64,000 bases of DNA, from NCBI GenBank assembly GCA_963836425.1, contig CAWIJJ010000017.1, forward strand, positions 248,001 through 312,000. The letters are read 5' to 3'. Shown here one piece after another: positions 36,835 through 44,360 of the stretch. The translations under genes and the position numbers were made by a program. The number at the start of each line of letters is the position of its first letter. Position 1 is the stretch's first letter. Source of the stretch: CAWIJJ01 sp963836425 (GTDB lineage: Bacteria > Acidobacteriota > Terriglobia > Bryobacterales > Bryobacteraceae). The notes under the pieces are model-generated. The model was not told the DNA's origin, ran no database searches, and saw only the letters and a list, made by a program, of their open reading frames with translations.

Positions 36835-38403
36835 TTGCCGCAAGAGAGGTTGCCCGTGCGCAAGATCAAAGAGGTTCTCAGACTTCAATCCCTGGGGCTT
36901 TCCCAGCGTCAGATAGCCGCCAGTTGTGCTGTCGGTCAGGCGACGGTTTTCGATTACCTGAAGGCCGCCGAAGTGGCCGGACTGAAATGGCCGGATATCG
37001 CCGAGTGGAGTGACGACAAGGTGATGCAGGCCGTCGCCCCGTCGCGAGAAAGACCGGCCCACCAAAACCAGTCAGCCGAGCCGGACTACCCCGATATCCG
37101 CCACGAGTTGCAGACCAACAAGCACGTCACCTTGCAACTCCTGTGGGAGGAGTATCGGGAGAAGAACCCGGAGGGCTACCGCTACAGCCGATTCTGTGAT
37201 TTATACCGGAAGTGGCTCGGCAGGCAAGAAGTCGTTCTGCGGCAGGAGCATCGTGCGGGTGAGAAGCTGTTTGTCGATTACGCCGGCGACACCATACCCA
37301 TCCACTCCGCTAGTGGCGGCGACACGACGACGGCGGCAATCTTTGTGGCGGTGTTGGGAGCCAGCAACTACACCTACTCCGAGGCGACCGCGACCCAGGG
37401 CTTGGCCGACTGGATCGGCGCCCACATGCGCGCCTTTGAGTTTATGGGCGGCGTGCCTGAGATCGTCGTTCCGGACAACCTGAAGTCAGGCGTCACCAAG
37501 GCTTGTCGCTATGAGCCGAGCGTGAATCGAACCTACGAGGAAATGGCCTCACACTACGGGGTGGCGGTAGTGCCGGCGCGGCGGGCGAAGCCCCGCGACA
37601 AGGCCAAGGTGGAAGCCGGTGTCCTGGTGGTCGAACGGTGGATCCTGGCGGCCCTACGCAAAAGAAGGTTCTTCAGTTTGGGCGAAGTGAACCAGGCCAT
37701 TCAGGAACTACTCGTGCGCCTGAACGATCGACCCTTCCGCAAACGTGAGGGGTCGCGTCGCAGCCTGTTCGAATCGCTGGACAAGCCCGTATTGCGCACT
37801 CTGCCGGCGGAGCGTTACGAGTACGGCGATTGGGAAACCCACCGCGTCAACATCGACTATCACGTAGAGTTCGACAATCACTGGTACAGCGTCCCCTACC
37901 TCCTCACACAACAGGAGGTGGAAGTACGAGCCACCGCCACCACAGTGGAGGTCTTTCACCGCGGCGTGCGCGTATCCAGCCACGGACGGAGCTATGTGCC
38001 CCACCTCGCTACCACGGTCGATGATCATCGGCCTAAAGCTCACCAGCGGCACCTGGAATGGACACCCTCTCGCTTAGTGGATTGGGCCAAGACCATCGGT
38101 CCGGCGACCGCCGAGCTGTTCGACCGCATTATGGCCAGCAAGCGCCACCCGGAGCAAGGTTACCGCTCCTGCCTGGGGGTTCTCCGGCTCTCCAAGGAGT
38201 TCACGGGCCAGCGAGTGGAAGCGGCCGCGCGTCGCGCCATCGCTTTTCGTGCTTGTTCTTACCAGAGCATCAAATCCATTCTGAAATGCAATCTGGACAG
38301 CCAGGCGATTGAACCGGCGGACAAGCCCAGGCCGCCGCTCGACCACCCCAACATACGCGGCTCGGAATACTTCGACACCGGTGAAGAGCCCACCATTCAG
38401 TGA
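36835..38403 (+). CDS. istA: IS21-family transposase IstA
   Basis: 522 residues. TTG start at 36835 with GTGGAGGAG 5 bases upstream; GTG 36856 is an alternative. N-terminal helix-turn-helix (residues 18-42; SLGLSQRQIAASCAVGQATV), then an RNase H-fold DDE core: D148 in FVDYAGD, D214 in VVPDNLKSGV, E260 in DKAKVEAGV. The C-terminal Mu-type beta-barrel region holds HWYSVPYLLTQQEVEVRAT. Complete and probably active. It makes the strand transfer reaction with IstB. istB begins 14 bp downstream. Confidence 0.96.
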   Translation: MPQERLPVRKIKEVLRLQSLGLSQRQIAASCAVGQATVFDYLKAAEVAGLKWPDIAEWSDDKVMQAVAPSRERPAHQNQSAEPDYPDIRHELQTNKHVTLQLLWEEYREKNPEGYRYSRFCDLYRKWLGRQEVVLRQEHRAGEKLFVDYAGDTIPIHSASGGDTTTAAIFVAVLGASNYTYSEATATQGLADWIGAHMRAFEFMGGVPEIVVPDNLKSGVTKACRYEPSVNRTYEEMASHYGVAVVPARRAKPRDKAKVEAGVLVVERWILAALRKRRFFSLGEVNQAIQELLVRLNDRPFRKREGSRRSLFESLDKPVLRTLPAERYEYGDWETHRVNIDYHVEFDNHWYSVPYLLTQQEVEVRATATTVEVFHRGVRVSSHGRSYVPHLATTVDDHRPKAHQRHLEWTPSRLVDWAKTIGPATAELFDRIMASKRHPEQGYRSCLGVLRLSKEFTGQRVEAAARRAIAFRACSYQSIKSILKCNLDSQAIEPADKPRPPLDHPNIRGSEYFDTGEEPTIQ

Positions 38404-38417
38404 AAGTGTGAGGAATT

Positions 38418-39173
38418 ATGTTGATACAACCCACTATCGAGAAACTGAGCGCCATGCGGTTACGCGGAATGGCGGAAGCCTTCGAGCAGCAACAGCAAGA
38501 CGCCAACATCCACAGCTTGAGTTTCGAAGAGAGACTCGGCTTACTCATTGACCGCCAATGGAACTGGCGCCAGAACCGGGCGCTGGACCGGCGCTTACGC
38601 AACGGTCGTTTGCAGGGCCCGGCCTGCATCGAGGACATCGACTATCGCACTCCACGAGGACTGGATCGCCAACTGGTGCGCTCTTTAACGGCCGAGTCGG
38701 CCTGGGTGCGCGAACACCAGCATCTGTTCCTGATCGGGCCAACCGGCGTCGGCAAGACCTGGCTGGCTCGGGCGTTTGCGCATAAGGCGTGCCGCGACGG
38801 CTTCACCGCCCTGTTCCTGAAAGCTGCCGAACTGTTCCGCGACTTGGCAATGTCGAGGGCCGATGGCAGCCATGGCAAGTTGCTCGACCGGCTCAGCCGG
38901 ATCGACTTGCTCATCGTTGACGACTGGGCGATGGCGCCCCTTACCGAAGCCGAGCGTCGCGACTTTCTGGAAATCTGTGACGGACGCTATCAGGTGCGTT
39001 CCACTCTACTGACCAGCCAACTGCCGATCGCCTCCTGGCATCCGCAAATCGGCGATCCCACCGTTGCCGACAGCATCCTGGACCGCCTCGTACACAACGC
39101 TCATCGCATTGAGCTGAAAGGGGAATCGATGCGCAAAAAACGGACCGTCAAAACCGCCGGAGAAAAATCATGA
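38418..39173 (+). CDS. istB: IS21-family helper ATPase IstB
   Basis: 251-residue AAA+ ATPase related to DnaC. N-terminal helical IstB domain (KLSAMRLRGMAEAFEQQQQD), Walker A GPTGVGKT at 107-114, Walker B LLIVDDWA, sensor-like STLLTSQLPIASWH, and an arginine-containing SILDRLVHNAHRIEL. It is the target-selection partner of IstA. All motifs intact; stop 288 bp before the right end of the element. Confidence 0.96.
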   Translation: MLIQPTIEKLSAMRLRGMAEAFEQQQQDANIHSLSFEERLGLLIDRQWNWRQNRALDRRLRNGRLQGPACIEDIDYRTPRGLDRQLVRSLTAESAWVREHQHLFLIGPTGVGKTWLARAFAHKACRDGFTALFLKAAELFRDLAMSRADGSHGKLLDRLSRIDLLIVDDWAMAPLTEAERRDFLEICDGRYQVRSTLLTSQLPIASWHPQIGDPTVADSILDRLVHNAHRIELKGESMRKKRTVKTAGEKS

Positions 39174-39384
39174 ACGCTCGAGGTGAAAGAATCCGCCGAG
39201 AACCGAGCGCTGAAAAACGCGCTCGGGGTCACTGCAGTGCCGAGGCGAGGAAAAGAGGCTGCGCCCCTTTTCCCCGCACCCCTTTTTCCGCGCTGGTCGC
39301 CACCGTCGCTCCGCTCCGACCACAAAAACATTGACGGATGCCGATCACTTCAGCATGATAAGAAATGCCCAGCGTCGCTTCGCT

Positions 39385-39461
39385 CCGACGGTGATCGGCA
39401 TCACTCGGAATCGTGATCGCCATCAAATCGGAATGTGTGATCGGCATCGTCGGAATACGCA
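39385..39461 (-). repeat. IS21 right-end repeat array
   Basis: Three inverted-orientation copies of the left-end unit (GTGATCGGCATCACTCGGAAT, CGTGATCGCCATCAAATCGG, GTGATCGGCATCGTCGGAAT as read from the + strand), ending in the terminal CGCA. An additional half copy (GATGCCGATCACTT) lies near 39338. Confidence 0.8.
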
Positions 39462-39715
39462 TTCTGAACCTTCAGGACGCGGTCTTTTCGATTGATGGCG
39501 GCGTCGACCAGCTTCGGTGAGCGGTTGATCGTGATCAGGTCTTCGTAGAGGTGCATCGCGATGAAGTCCCCCTGGCTCGAGTCGCGATGCTTGTGGATCT
39601 TGCCTTCAAATAACCGCCGAAATTCCGTCAGCAGCCGGTATTCGAGTTTCGCGGCTTTCTCTTTCAACAATGACCTCGGCTTCTGTTGCGCCGAGAAACG
39701 ACGCTGCCGGGCCAT
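39462..39715 (-). pseudogene. N-terminal part of the gene split by IS21
   Basis: From ATG 39715 the frame reads MARQRRFSAQQKPRSLLKEK, KLEYRLLTEFRRLFEGKIHK and AMHLYEDLITINRSPKLVDA, reaching KVQN at the IS end. Across the element it continues in frame with KRRGVSARRGDGTFGE at 36592. Before the ATG the same frame is open for about 20 more codons (IANEIEAAYVDIAQQRITK) and looks coding, so the original protein probably began further upstream. The whole product would be roughly 230-260 residues, unrecognised. Confidence 0.55.
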
Positions 39716-40083
39716 CTTCGTGATCCGCTGCTGTGCGATATCAACGTAGGCCGCTTCAATTTCGTTGGCGATTGAATTTCTGCCAGATTATGATACCCGC
39801 CGGACTCTTCCGCCAGGAAGGAACCAACGGACCGAGGATTGCAGGTGGTGGCTCGTTGAATCGTTTGGCACTCCCGTAGCAGCGTGACTCACTGTGCTTG
39901 GCAACTCTCACTGGATGCCTCTCTCGAATCCTCGTCCGGACACACGTGATCATCGGCATCGCCCGTCGCGCCGCAATCGTGGCATCTGAACCGCTCGCCA
40001 GCATCTCCCATATCCCGTCTGCGAACACGTCCCGTAGTCGTAGTCCCACGTCTCGACGTTGTCGTTGAGACATTCGGGGCCTA
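39716..40083. other. Gap between gene fragments
   Basis: Apart from the probable upstream extension of the split gene (to about 39778, minus strand), no convincing coding region, RNA or repeat is seen here. Short open frames on both strands lack ribosome sites and look like decayed DNA. Confidence 0.5.
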
Positions 40084-40450
40084 TCACGCCCCTGTCCTCG
40101 CCGGCGCCAAGCAGTCCAGCAGGACCGCCAGGAAGATCGGCCGCACCTCTTCCGGCGCGAGGTAGTACTCGTCGGCCCGCGGCTTGTCGCCTAACTCGCG
40201 CGCAGGCGATGGCACGGTTTCCTTCAGCCAGGCGCTGCCGGAATGAGTAGCTGGTGCCACGGTAATCCTCAAGGAACGACGGCCTGGGTTCACCAGGCAT
40301 CCGAAGGAGGGTCGCCCGCTTGACCTCACCGGTTCGGTTCTTGACGACGCGCGCAATGCGGCCAGCCTCGTCGAGTCGGCGGAATCGCTTCGTATTGACC
40401 CACGCGACAAGTTCGCCGTCGTAGGAGTAGAGAGGAAAAATGCGGTCCAT
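40084..40450 (-). pseudogene. Frameshifted small gene, unrecognised
   Basis: From ATG 40450 the frame reads MDRIFPLYSYDGELVAWVNT, then RTGEVKRATLLRMPGEPRPS and RGTSYSFRQ. At about 40233 the coding signal moves to another frame: AWLKETVPSPARELGDKPRA, then EYYLAPEEVRPIFLAVLLDC, stopping at 40084. Joined, it makes a protein of about 121 residues with no recognised family. Codon use is normal on both sides of the shift. Confidence 0.5.
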
Positions 40451-40623
40451 CGAAATCGCCTTTGCACTGGTGTGCGACTTCGAGGTTTGGTGCGCTTACG
40501 AAGTTACTGGTGCGCTCTGAGAGACACTTCTCCCGCCGATTTGCGGGAAGTGGTTTTGAAATCGTGGCGTCCCGGCGCCACGCGTCTGAACAACCACATT
40601 TTCACCCAGTACAGAACTGCTCG

Positions 40624-40977
40624 TCAATGTTTTTTGTGAGTGCATTGTCGTGATGTAGTGGTCGTATGGATTGGGCGATTCTGTGGCGGAATTCCTTTCC
40701 GTAGAGACAGAAAGAGCCGCCCACAACCGGGCGGCTCTTTCCAAACTGCGTTCAGGCGCGCCCGAGTTTCGTCAGCAGCCGACGGCCCCGGCGTCCGGAC
40801 GCCATACGACTGGTCGTAGCCGACCTCGTCAGCCAGCGCCGCCAAGAACTCCGTCTTGCCATCCTCTCCCACCAGCGTGATCACGTTCCTGTCGATGATC
40901 GCTGGCCTTTGATCCTCCCAACCGTCCAGGATGTACCTCGCGTAATCCGCTTCTCGGTCGGTCAACCGCGTCCACAT
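40624..40977 (-). CDS. Small hypothetical protein, 3' end doubtful
   Basis: From ATG 40977 the frame reads MWTRLTDREADYARYILDGW, then RPAIIDRNVITLVGEDGKTE and FLAALADEVGYDQSYG, which looks like a real, mixed helix/strand protein. After about residue 80 (RARLNAVWKE) it reads straight through the perfect hairpin at 40711-40740 and then low-quality sequence, so the true stop may have been lost or shifted. No family recognised and only a weak ribosome site (GGGG). Possibly debris. Confidence 0.4.
   Translation of the reverse strand: MWTRLTDREADYARYILDGWEDQRPAIIDRNVITLVGEDGKTEFLAALADEVGYDQSYGVRTPGPSAADETRARLNAVWKEPPGCGRLFLSLRKGIPPQNRPIHTTTTSRQCTHKKH
40711..40740. terminator. Perfect 12-bp hairpin, terminator-like
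   Basis: AAAGAGCCGCCC (40711-40722) pairs with GGGCGGCTCTTT (40729-40740) around a 6-base loop; short T-runs follow on either strand. It would suit an intrinsic terminator for the minus-strand gene that begins at 40977. Confidence 0.6.
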
Positions 40978-41058
40978 ACCCCGGCATGTTGGATCAGACC
41001 GGACGGGAGAAGCAAGGCCAGAGCGGGCGTGGTAGTCATTTTCCCGATTTGGGTGGTT

Positions 41059-41110
41059 CCTCCTATATAGGAGGCGGAAAATCTGTCTGGGCAATATTGC
41101 TCAGACAGAT
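41059..41110. repeat. Two adjacent palindromes (16 bp perfect, 30 bp near-perfect)
   Basis: CCTCCTATATAGGAGG (41059-41074) is a perfect palindrome and is bracketed by ATTTTCC (41038-41044) and GGAAAAT (41076-41082). Next to it, 41081-41110 is a 30-bp palindrome centred on AATATT with 14 of 15 half-site positions matching. A further pair CTACAACGGC / GCCGTTGTAG (41132-41141, 41168-41177) follows. The 336-bp stretch 40978-41313 has no gene that I can support. Confidence 0.7.
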
Positions 41111-41313
41111 TCGCCAAACTTCGCCCAATGCCTACAACGGCCCCAACCACATGTACCGCCGAGACTTGCCGTTGTAGTCGGCGAGGGTCCACGGCTACGA
41201 CGTCCACAGGTCCAGCTGAAATGGGCCTTAATTGGACCCTGGAAACAGATGCCACAGCATCATACATCGCCATGGCGTCCTTTTAACACTGACAGGAAGA
41301 TAAAGTAGATAGC

Positions 41314-41391
41314 TGGTCGGGCCGCCGAGATTTGAACTCGGGACCTCTTGCACCCCAAGCAAGCGCGCTAGCCAGGCTGCGCCACGGCCCG
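41314..41391 (-). tRNA. tRNA-Pro (anticodon GGG), CCA encoded
   Basis: Read on the minus strand the 78-base sequence folds as a cloverleaf. Acceptor CGGGCCG/CGGCCCG, D-arm GCGCAGCCTGGCTAGCGC, anticodon stem CTTGC/GCAAG with loop TTGGGGT (anticodon GGG), T-arm CCGAG-TTCAAAT-CTCGG, discriminator A and CCA. It decodes CCC (and CCU) proline. Its 3' end faces the accessory region. Confidence 0.97.
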
Positions 41392-41700
41392 ATCGGAAAC
41401 ATTGTAGCACGGGGGCTTTCACGCAATCGCACCTGTTCGGACTGTCCGGAAACGGCCGGCCGGAGGCATTCCCGATCCGCACAGCGTCACCCAGGCCGCT
41501 CCAGTCCACTCTCTGCCCGCCGATCCAAAAAGCCTCCCCGGTTTCAATAACCCGCAGCCTCTCGAGTGCGTCCAGCCGCTATTGCAATTTGCAATTGACG
41601 CCGAATCCAAATTTCTTTCGCCTTCCCTTTCATGCACTTCCCCGCTCCCTGCCCTCTTGTGCCGGTGTCCCGGTGTTAGTGTCTCCTCGAAAGGACATAC
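41392..41700. other. Intergenic stretch
   Basis: No gene supported. On the minus strand a short frame (LDALERLRVIETGEAFWIGG, then QRVDWSGLGDAV) looks faintly like coding remnant but has no start codon and ends without any known motif. An AAAGGA ribosome site for the next gene lies at 41688-41693. Confidence 0.4.
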
Positions 41701-42333
41701 ATGGCTTCCCCAGCACAAATCATCGCCAATCAGGCCAACGCCCATTCCTCCACCGGTCCGCGCACCGCCGCAGGCAAAGCGCGCGTCGCGCAAAACGCAG
41801 TCCGTCACGGTCTCACCGCGCGTCATCCGGTCATCCGTGACGACGAACACGAGGAATTCGCCGCCCTTCACCGCTCGCTCTCCCAGGAACTCGATCCTCA
41901 GGGAGTCCTCGAAACGTTCGCTTTCCAGGAAATCCTGCACGCCGCCTGGAATCTCCAGCGCTTCAGCCGCATCGAAGCCGAAGTCTCCACCGGCACGGAA
42001 GAGGACTTCACTGACCCGCGGACCACCTCCATCCTCGATCGCCTCGGGCGCTACCAGGCACGCGCCCAGCGCGCCCTCTACCGCGCCCAGGCCGAGCTCC
42101 GCGTTCTCCAGACCAATCGCGCCCTCCGTTCCTTCAAATTGACCGAAGAAGAGGAGGCCACAGTGCCCGTTATCGCCGACATCAACAATTTGACAAAACA
42201 AACCCATTCCGAGGTCACCGCCGAAGCCGTCGAAATGGCGATAAAGATGGTGGAGTTGGAGTCCGGCGTTCATCTGCTCCGATACCATCAGAGCCGTGAG
42301 AACGCGCAGGGCGGAGTTAAGCCGCGCCCCTGA
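41701..42333 (+). CDS. Conserved hypothetical protein ('HSTGPRT' family)
   Basis: 210 residues; AAAGGA 7 bases before ATG. The N-terminus carries IANQANAHSSTGPRTAAGKA followed by RVAQNAVRHGLTARH, a block conserved in many acidobacterial and planctomycete proteins, probably a short DNA- or nucleic-acid-associated element. The rest is helical and charged (RFSRIEAEVSTGTEEDF, GRYQARAQRALYRAQAELRV). No signal peptide or membrane segment. Function unknown; first gene on the core side of tRNA-Pro. Confidence 0.7.
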   Translation: MASPAQIIANQANAHSSTGPRTAAGKARVAQNAVRHGLTARHPVIRDDEHEEFAALHRSLSQELDPQGVLETFAFQEILHAAWNLQRFSRIEAEVSTGTEEDFTDPRTTSILDRLGRYQARAQRALYRAQAELRVLQTNRALRSFKLTEEEEATVPVIADINNLTKQTHSEVTAEAVEMAIKMVELESGVHLLRYHQSRENAQGGVKPRP

Positions 42334-42410
42334 CGCAGGGTGTTCCGAGCCGGCCGCCGCGCCACCACGTCAAGCTGACGCCCGCAAACATTCAGGGATA
42401 ACAGCCCGCC

Positions 42411-43517
42411 CTACAGCGTCACACCCAGCCCGTTCCACTCGACTGTCTGCCCCTTCGTCATCGCCTGATGGCCGAGAATCGCCGTGAGCGCCGCGGTTGC
42501 CCCGATGGTGATATCGGCCGGCAGCTTCGCTCCGTTGACGACCGAATCATAGAACGCGGCGATGTGGGCATGCGGATTATCGGGTTGCGCTTTCTCGCCG
42601 ATCACGACCGGCTTGGTGTCTCCCGTCCGAGCGTAAAGTGTGGGCGTGCCCATCAGATCGACAGCACCCTTTGTTCCGTAGACGTAGATGTACTGATTGC
42701 CATTCGGCAAGCCACGCGGGTGGAATACGTTTTGCGTGAACGACATCATCACGCCGTTCGGGTATTCGTAGCTGATCATTCCGCAATCGAAGATGGTCCG
42801 GCCCGGTGGGTCGTCCTTATAAAGCAGGATTCCGCCGAATCCGGATGCCCGCGACGGATGGGCTCCGATCGCCCAGTTGCAAAGGTCCAGGTTGTGAACG
42901 GACTGTTCGATGAGGTAGCCCCCCGACCGGTTTACGTCGAAATACCAGTCCGCCGACGTTCCATCGTGCGGAAGGTCCACGGTGGCGTGCCGCTGCGCCT
43001 TCACCATGATCACGTCGCCGATGATGCCGTCCCGAATCTTTCCCACGGCCTCCATGTATTCCTTCATCGAGCGCAGTTGCTGCCCGGGTACGAAGACCTT
43101 GTTCGATTTCTTTACGGCCTCCACCACCGCCCGCACCTGTGCCGGGGTGATTCCGATGGGCTTCTCGCAATACACGTTCTTTCCCGCCTCGAGCGCCGCC
43201 ACCGCCATTTCCGAGTGCAAATCGGGCGGGGTCGCGATGAAGACGGCATCCACGTCCTTGCGGTCGATGACAGCGTGCCAATCGGCGTATGTAGCAGGGC
43301 TATCTTTGGCGGCGAGCGTGGCGGCCCTGTCCAGGCGGTCTGGTTTGATGTCGCACAAGGCGATCACCTTGGCGTTGGGCTGGGCGAGCGCCGCCCCGAG
43401 CAGATAGGTTCCGCGGCCGCCGACCCCGATCATTGCAGTCGTAACCTGCCGTCCGCCGGTCTGCGCCCAGGCCGCACCGGCTGCCGAGCCGAGTAGAAAC
43501 ATTCGTCGATTGACCAT
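42411..43517 (-). CDS. Gfo/Idh/MocA-family oxidoreductase with Tat signal
   Basis: 368 residues from ATG 43517, set by AAGGAGAGAG 6-9 bases upstream and by a Tat signal (NRRMFLLGSAAGAAWAQ) that would be lost with other starts. Rossmann domain: TAMIGVGGRGTYLLGAALAQ, ALCDIKPDRLDR; then ATPPDLHSEMAVAALEAGKN and the family motif VYCEKPIG. The C-terminal beta-sheet substrate domain has GGYLIEQSVHNLDLCNWAIG. An NAD(P)-dependent sugar or cyclitol dehydrogenase exported to the periplasm is the usual inference for such acidobacterial proteins. Divergent from a DUF1080 gene by 97 bp, a frequent partner. Confidence 0.9.
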   Translation of the reverse strand: MVNRRMFLLGSAAGAAWAQTGGRQVTTAMIGVGGRGTYLLGAALAQPNAKVIALCDIKPDRLDRAATLAAKDSPATYADWHAVIDRKDVDAVFIATPPDLHSEMAVAALEAGKNVYCEKPIGITPAQVRAVVEAVKKSNKVFVPGQQLRSMKEYMEAVGKIRDGIIGDVIMVKAQRHATVDLPHDGTSADWYFDVNRSGGYLIEQSVHNLDLCNWAIGAHPSRASGFGGILLYKDDPPGRTIFDCGMISYEYPNGVMMSFTQNVFHPRGLPNGNQYIYVYGTKGAVDLMGTPTLYARTGDTKPVVIGEKAQPDNPHAHIAAFYDSVVNGAKLPADITIGATAALTAILGHQAMTKGQTVEWNGLGVTL

Positions 43518-43614
43518 GGGTTCTCTCTCCTTGGACACGCTCATTCTACCGCCGGCCGGCTGCTGCGGCCAGCCGCGGTGCAAGATAGAATGAGCGTCCG
43601 GAGGTCGAACCAAC

Positions 43615-44340
43615 ATGAAACGTTCATCCGCTTTGGTTCTGATGGCGTGGATGGTCCTGGCGGCGCGCGGCGGCCGGGCGGCTGATACTCCCGAATTTCG
43701 CGATTTGTTCAACGGCAGGGATCTCACGGGCTGGGTCAACGTCAACACCGCCGCGAATACCTGGAGCGTTCAGAACGGGATGCTGGTCTGCTCCGGCCGG
43801 CCCACCGGCGTAATGCGCAGCGCAAAGCAGTACGAGAACTTCATTCTCCATGTCGAGTGGATGCATACCGAGCCAGGGGGAAACTCCGGTATGTTCCTTT
43901 GGAGCGGGCCTCGCCCCAACCCGGGCAGCCCGTTTCCCGACGGCGTGGAGGTGCAAATGCTCGAACTCGAGTGGCCCAACCTTCACAAGCAGAATGGCCA
44001 GACCCCTCCGGTCGCCTATGTTCACGGCGAACTGTTCGGCGTCGGCAACTTGAAGACGATTCCGGATAACCCCCGCGGGGTTCGCAGCATGTCAATCGAG
44101 AACCGCTGCAAGGGCCGCGGCGAATGGAACACGTACGACGTGGTGGCAGTGGACGGGGTGATCAAACTCTCGGTGAACGGCAAGTTCGTCAACGGCATCA
44201 GCGGAGCCACGCAGAAGAAGGGATATATCTCGATGGAGTCGGAAGGGGCGAAGATTTTCTTTCGCAATATCCGGATCATGGAACTGCCGCCCGGTGTGAC
44301 GTCTCCGGCGCAGACTGCTCCGGAAGGCAATCGTCCGTAG
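43615..44340 (+). CDS. Secreted DUF1080 (3-keto-disaccharide hydrolase) protein
   Basis: 241 residues; GGAGG 10 bases before ATG. Signal peptide LVLMAWMVLAARGGRA. The DUF1080 concanavalin-like domain fills the rest: FRDLFNGRDLTGWVNVN, WSVQNGMLVCSG, HVEWMHTEPGGNSGMFLWSG, EVQMLELEWPN, GEWNTYDVVAVDGVIKLSVN, FFRNIRIMEL. The family includes enzymes that cleave 3-keto-glycosides made by Gfo/Idh/MocA-type dehydrogenases, which fits the divergent neighbour. Substrate unknown. Confidence 0.9.
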   Translation: MKRSSALVLMAWMVLAARGGRAADTPEFRDLFNGRDLTGWVNVNTAANTWSVQNGMLVCSGRPTGVMRSAKQYENFILHVEWMHTEPGGNSGMFLWSGPRPNPGSPFPDGVEVQMLELEWPNLHKQNGQTPPVAYVHGELFGVGNLKTIPDNPRGVRSMSIENRCKGRGEWNTYDVVAVDGVIKLSVNGKFVNGISGATQKKGYISMESEGAKIFFRNIRIMELPPGVTSPAQTAPEGNRP

Positions 44341-44360
44341 CTGCGGGGCGGAGACCAAGT

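Larger units (their letters stand above)
36593..39461 (+). mobile_element. IS21-family insertion sequence, complete
   Basis: Ends TGCGTATTCCGA...  and its inverted copy ...TCGGAATACGCA give TG...CA termini. The 5-bp sequence TTCTG stands on both sides (36588-36592 and 39462-39466), a target-site duplication. Inside are istA and istB in the usual order. Removing the element and one TTCTG restores a single open frame across the junction on the minus strand, which proves both the boundaries and the direction of events. The intact genes, termini and duplication imply a fairly recent insertion. Confidence 0.93.

Noticed and set aside
39756..40073. 105-codon minus-strand frame
   Set aside because: It has no ribosome site or motif and overlaps the probable upstream part of the split gene in another frame.
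44092..44360. Arg/His-rich C-terminal extension of the GH10 protein as a new domain
   Set aside because: It is the wrong frame after an indel; the next frame gives a conserved-looking tail ending at 44361.
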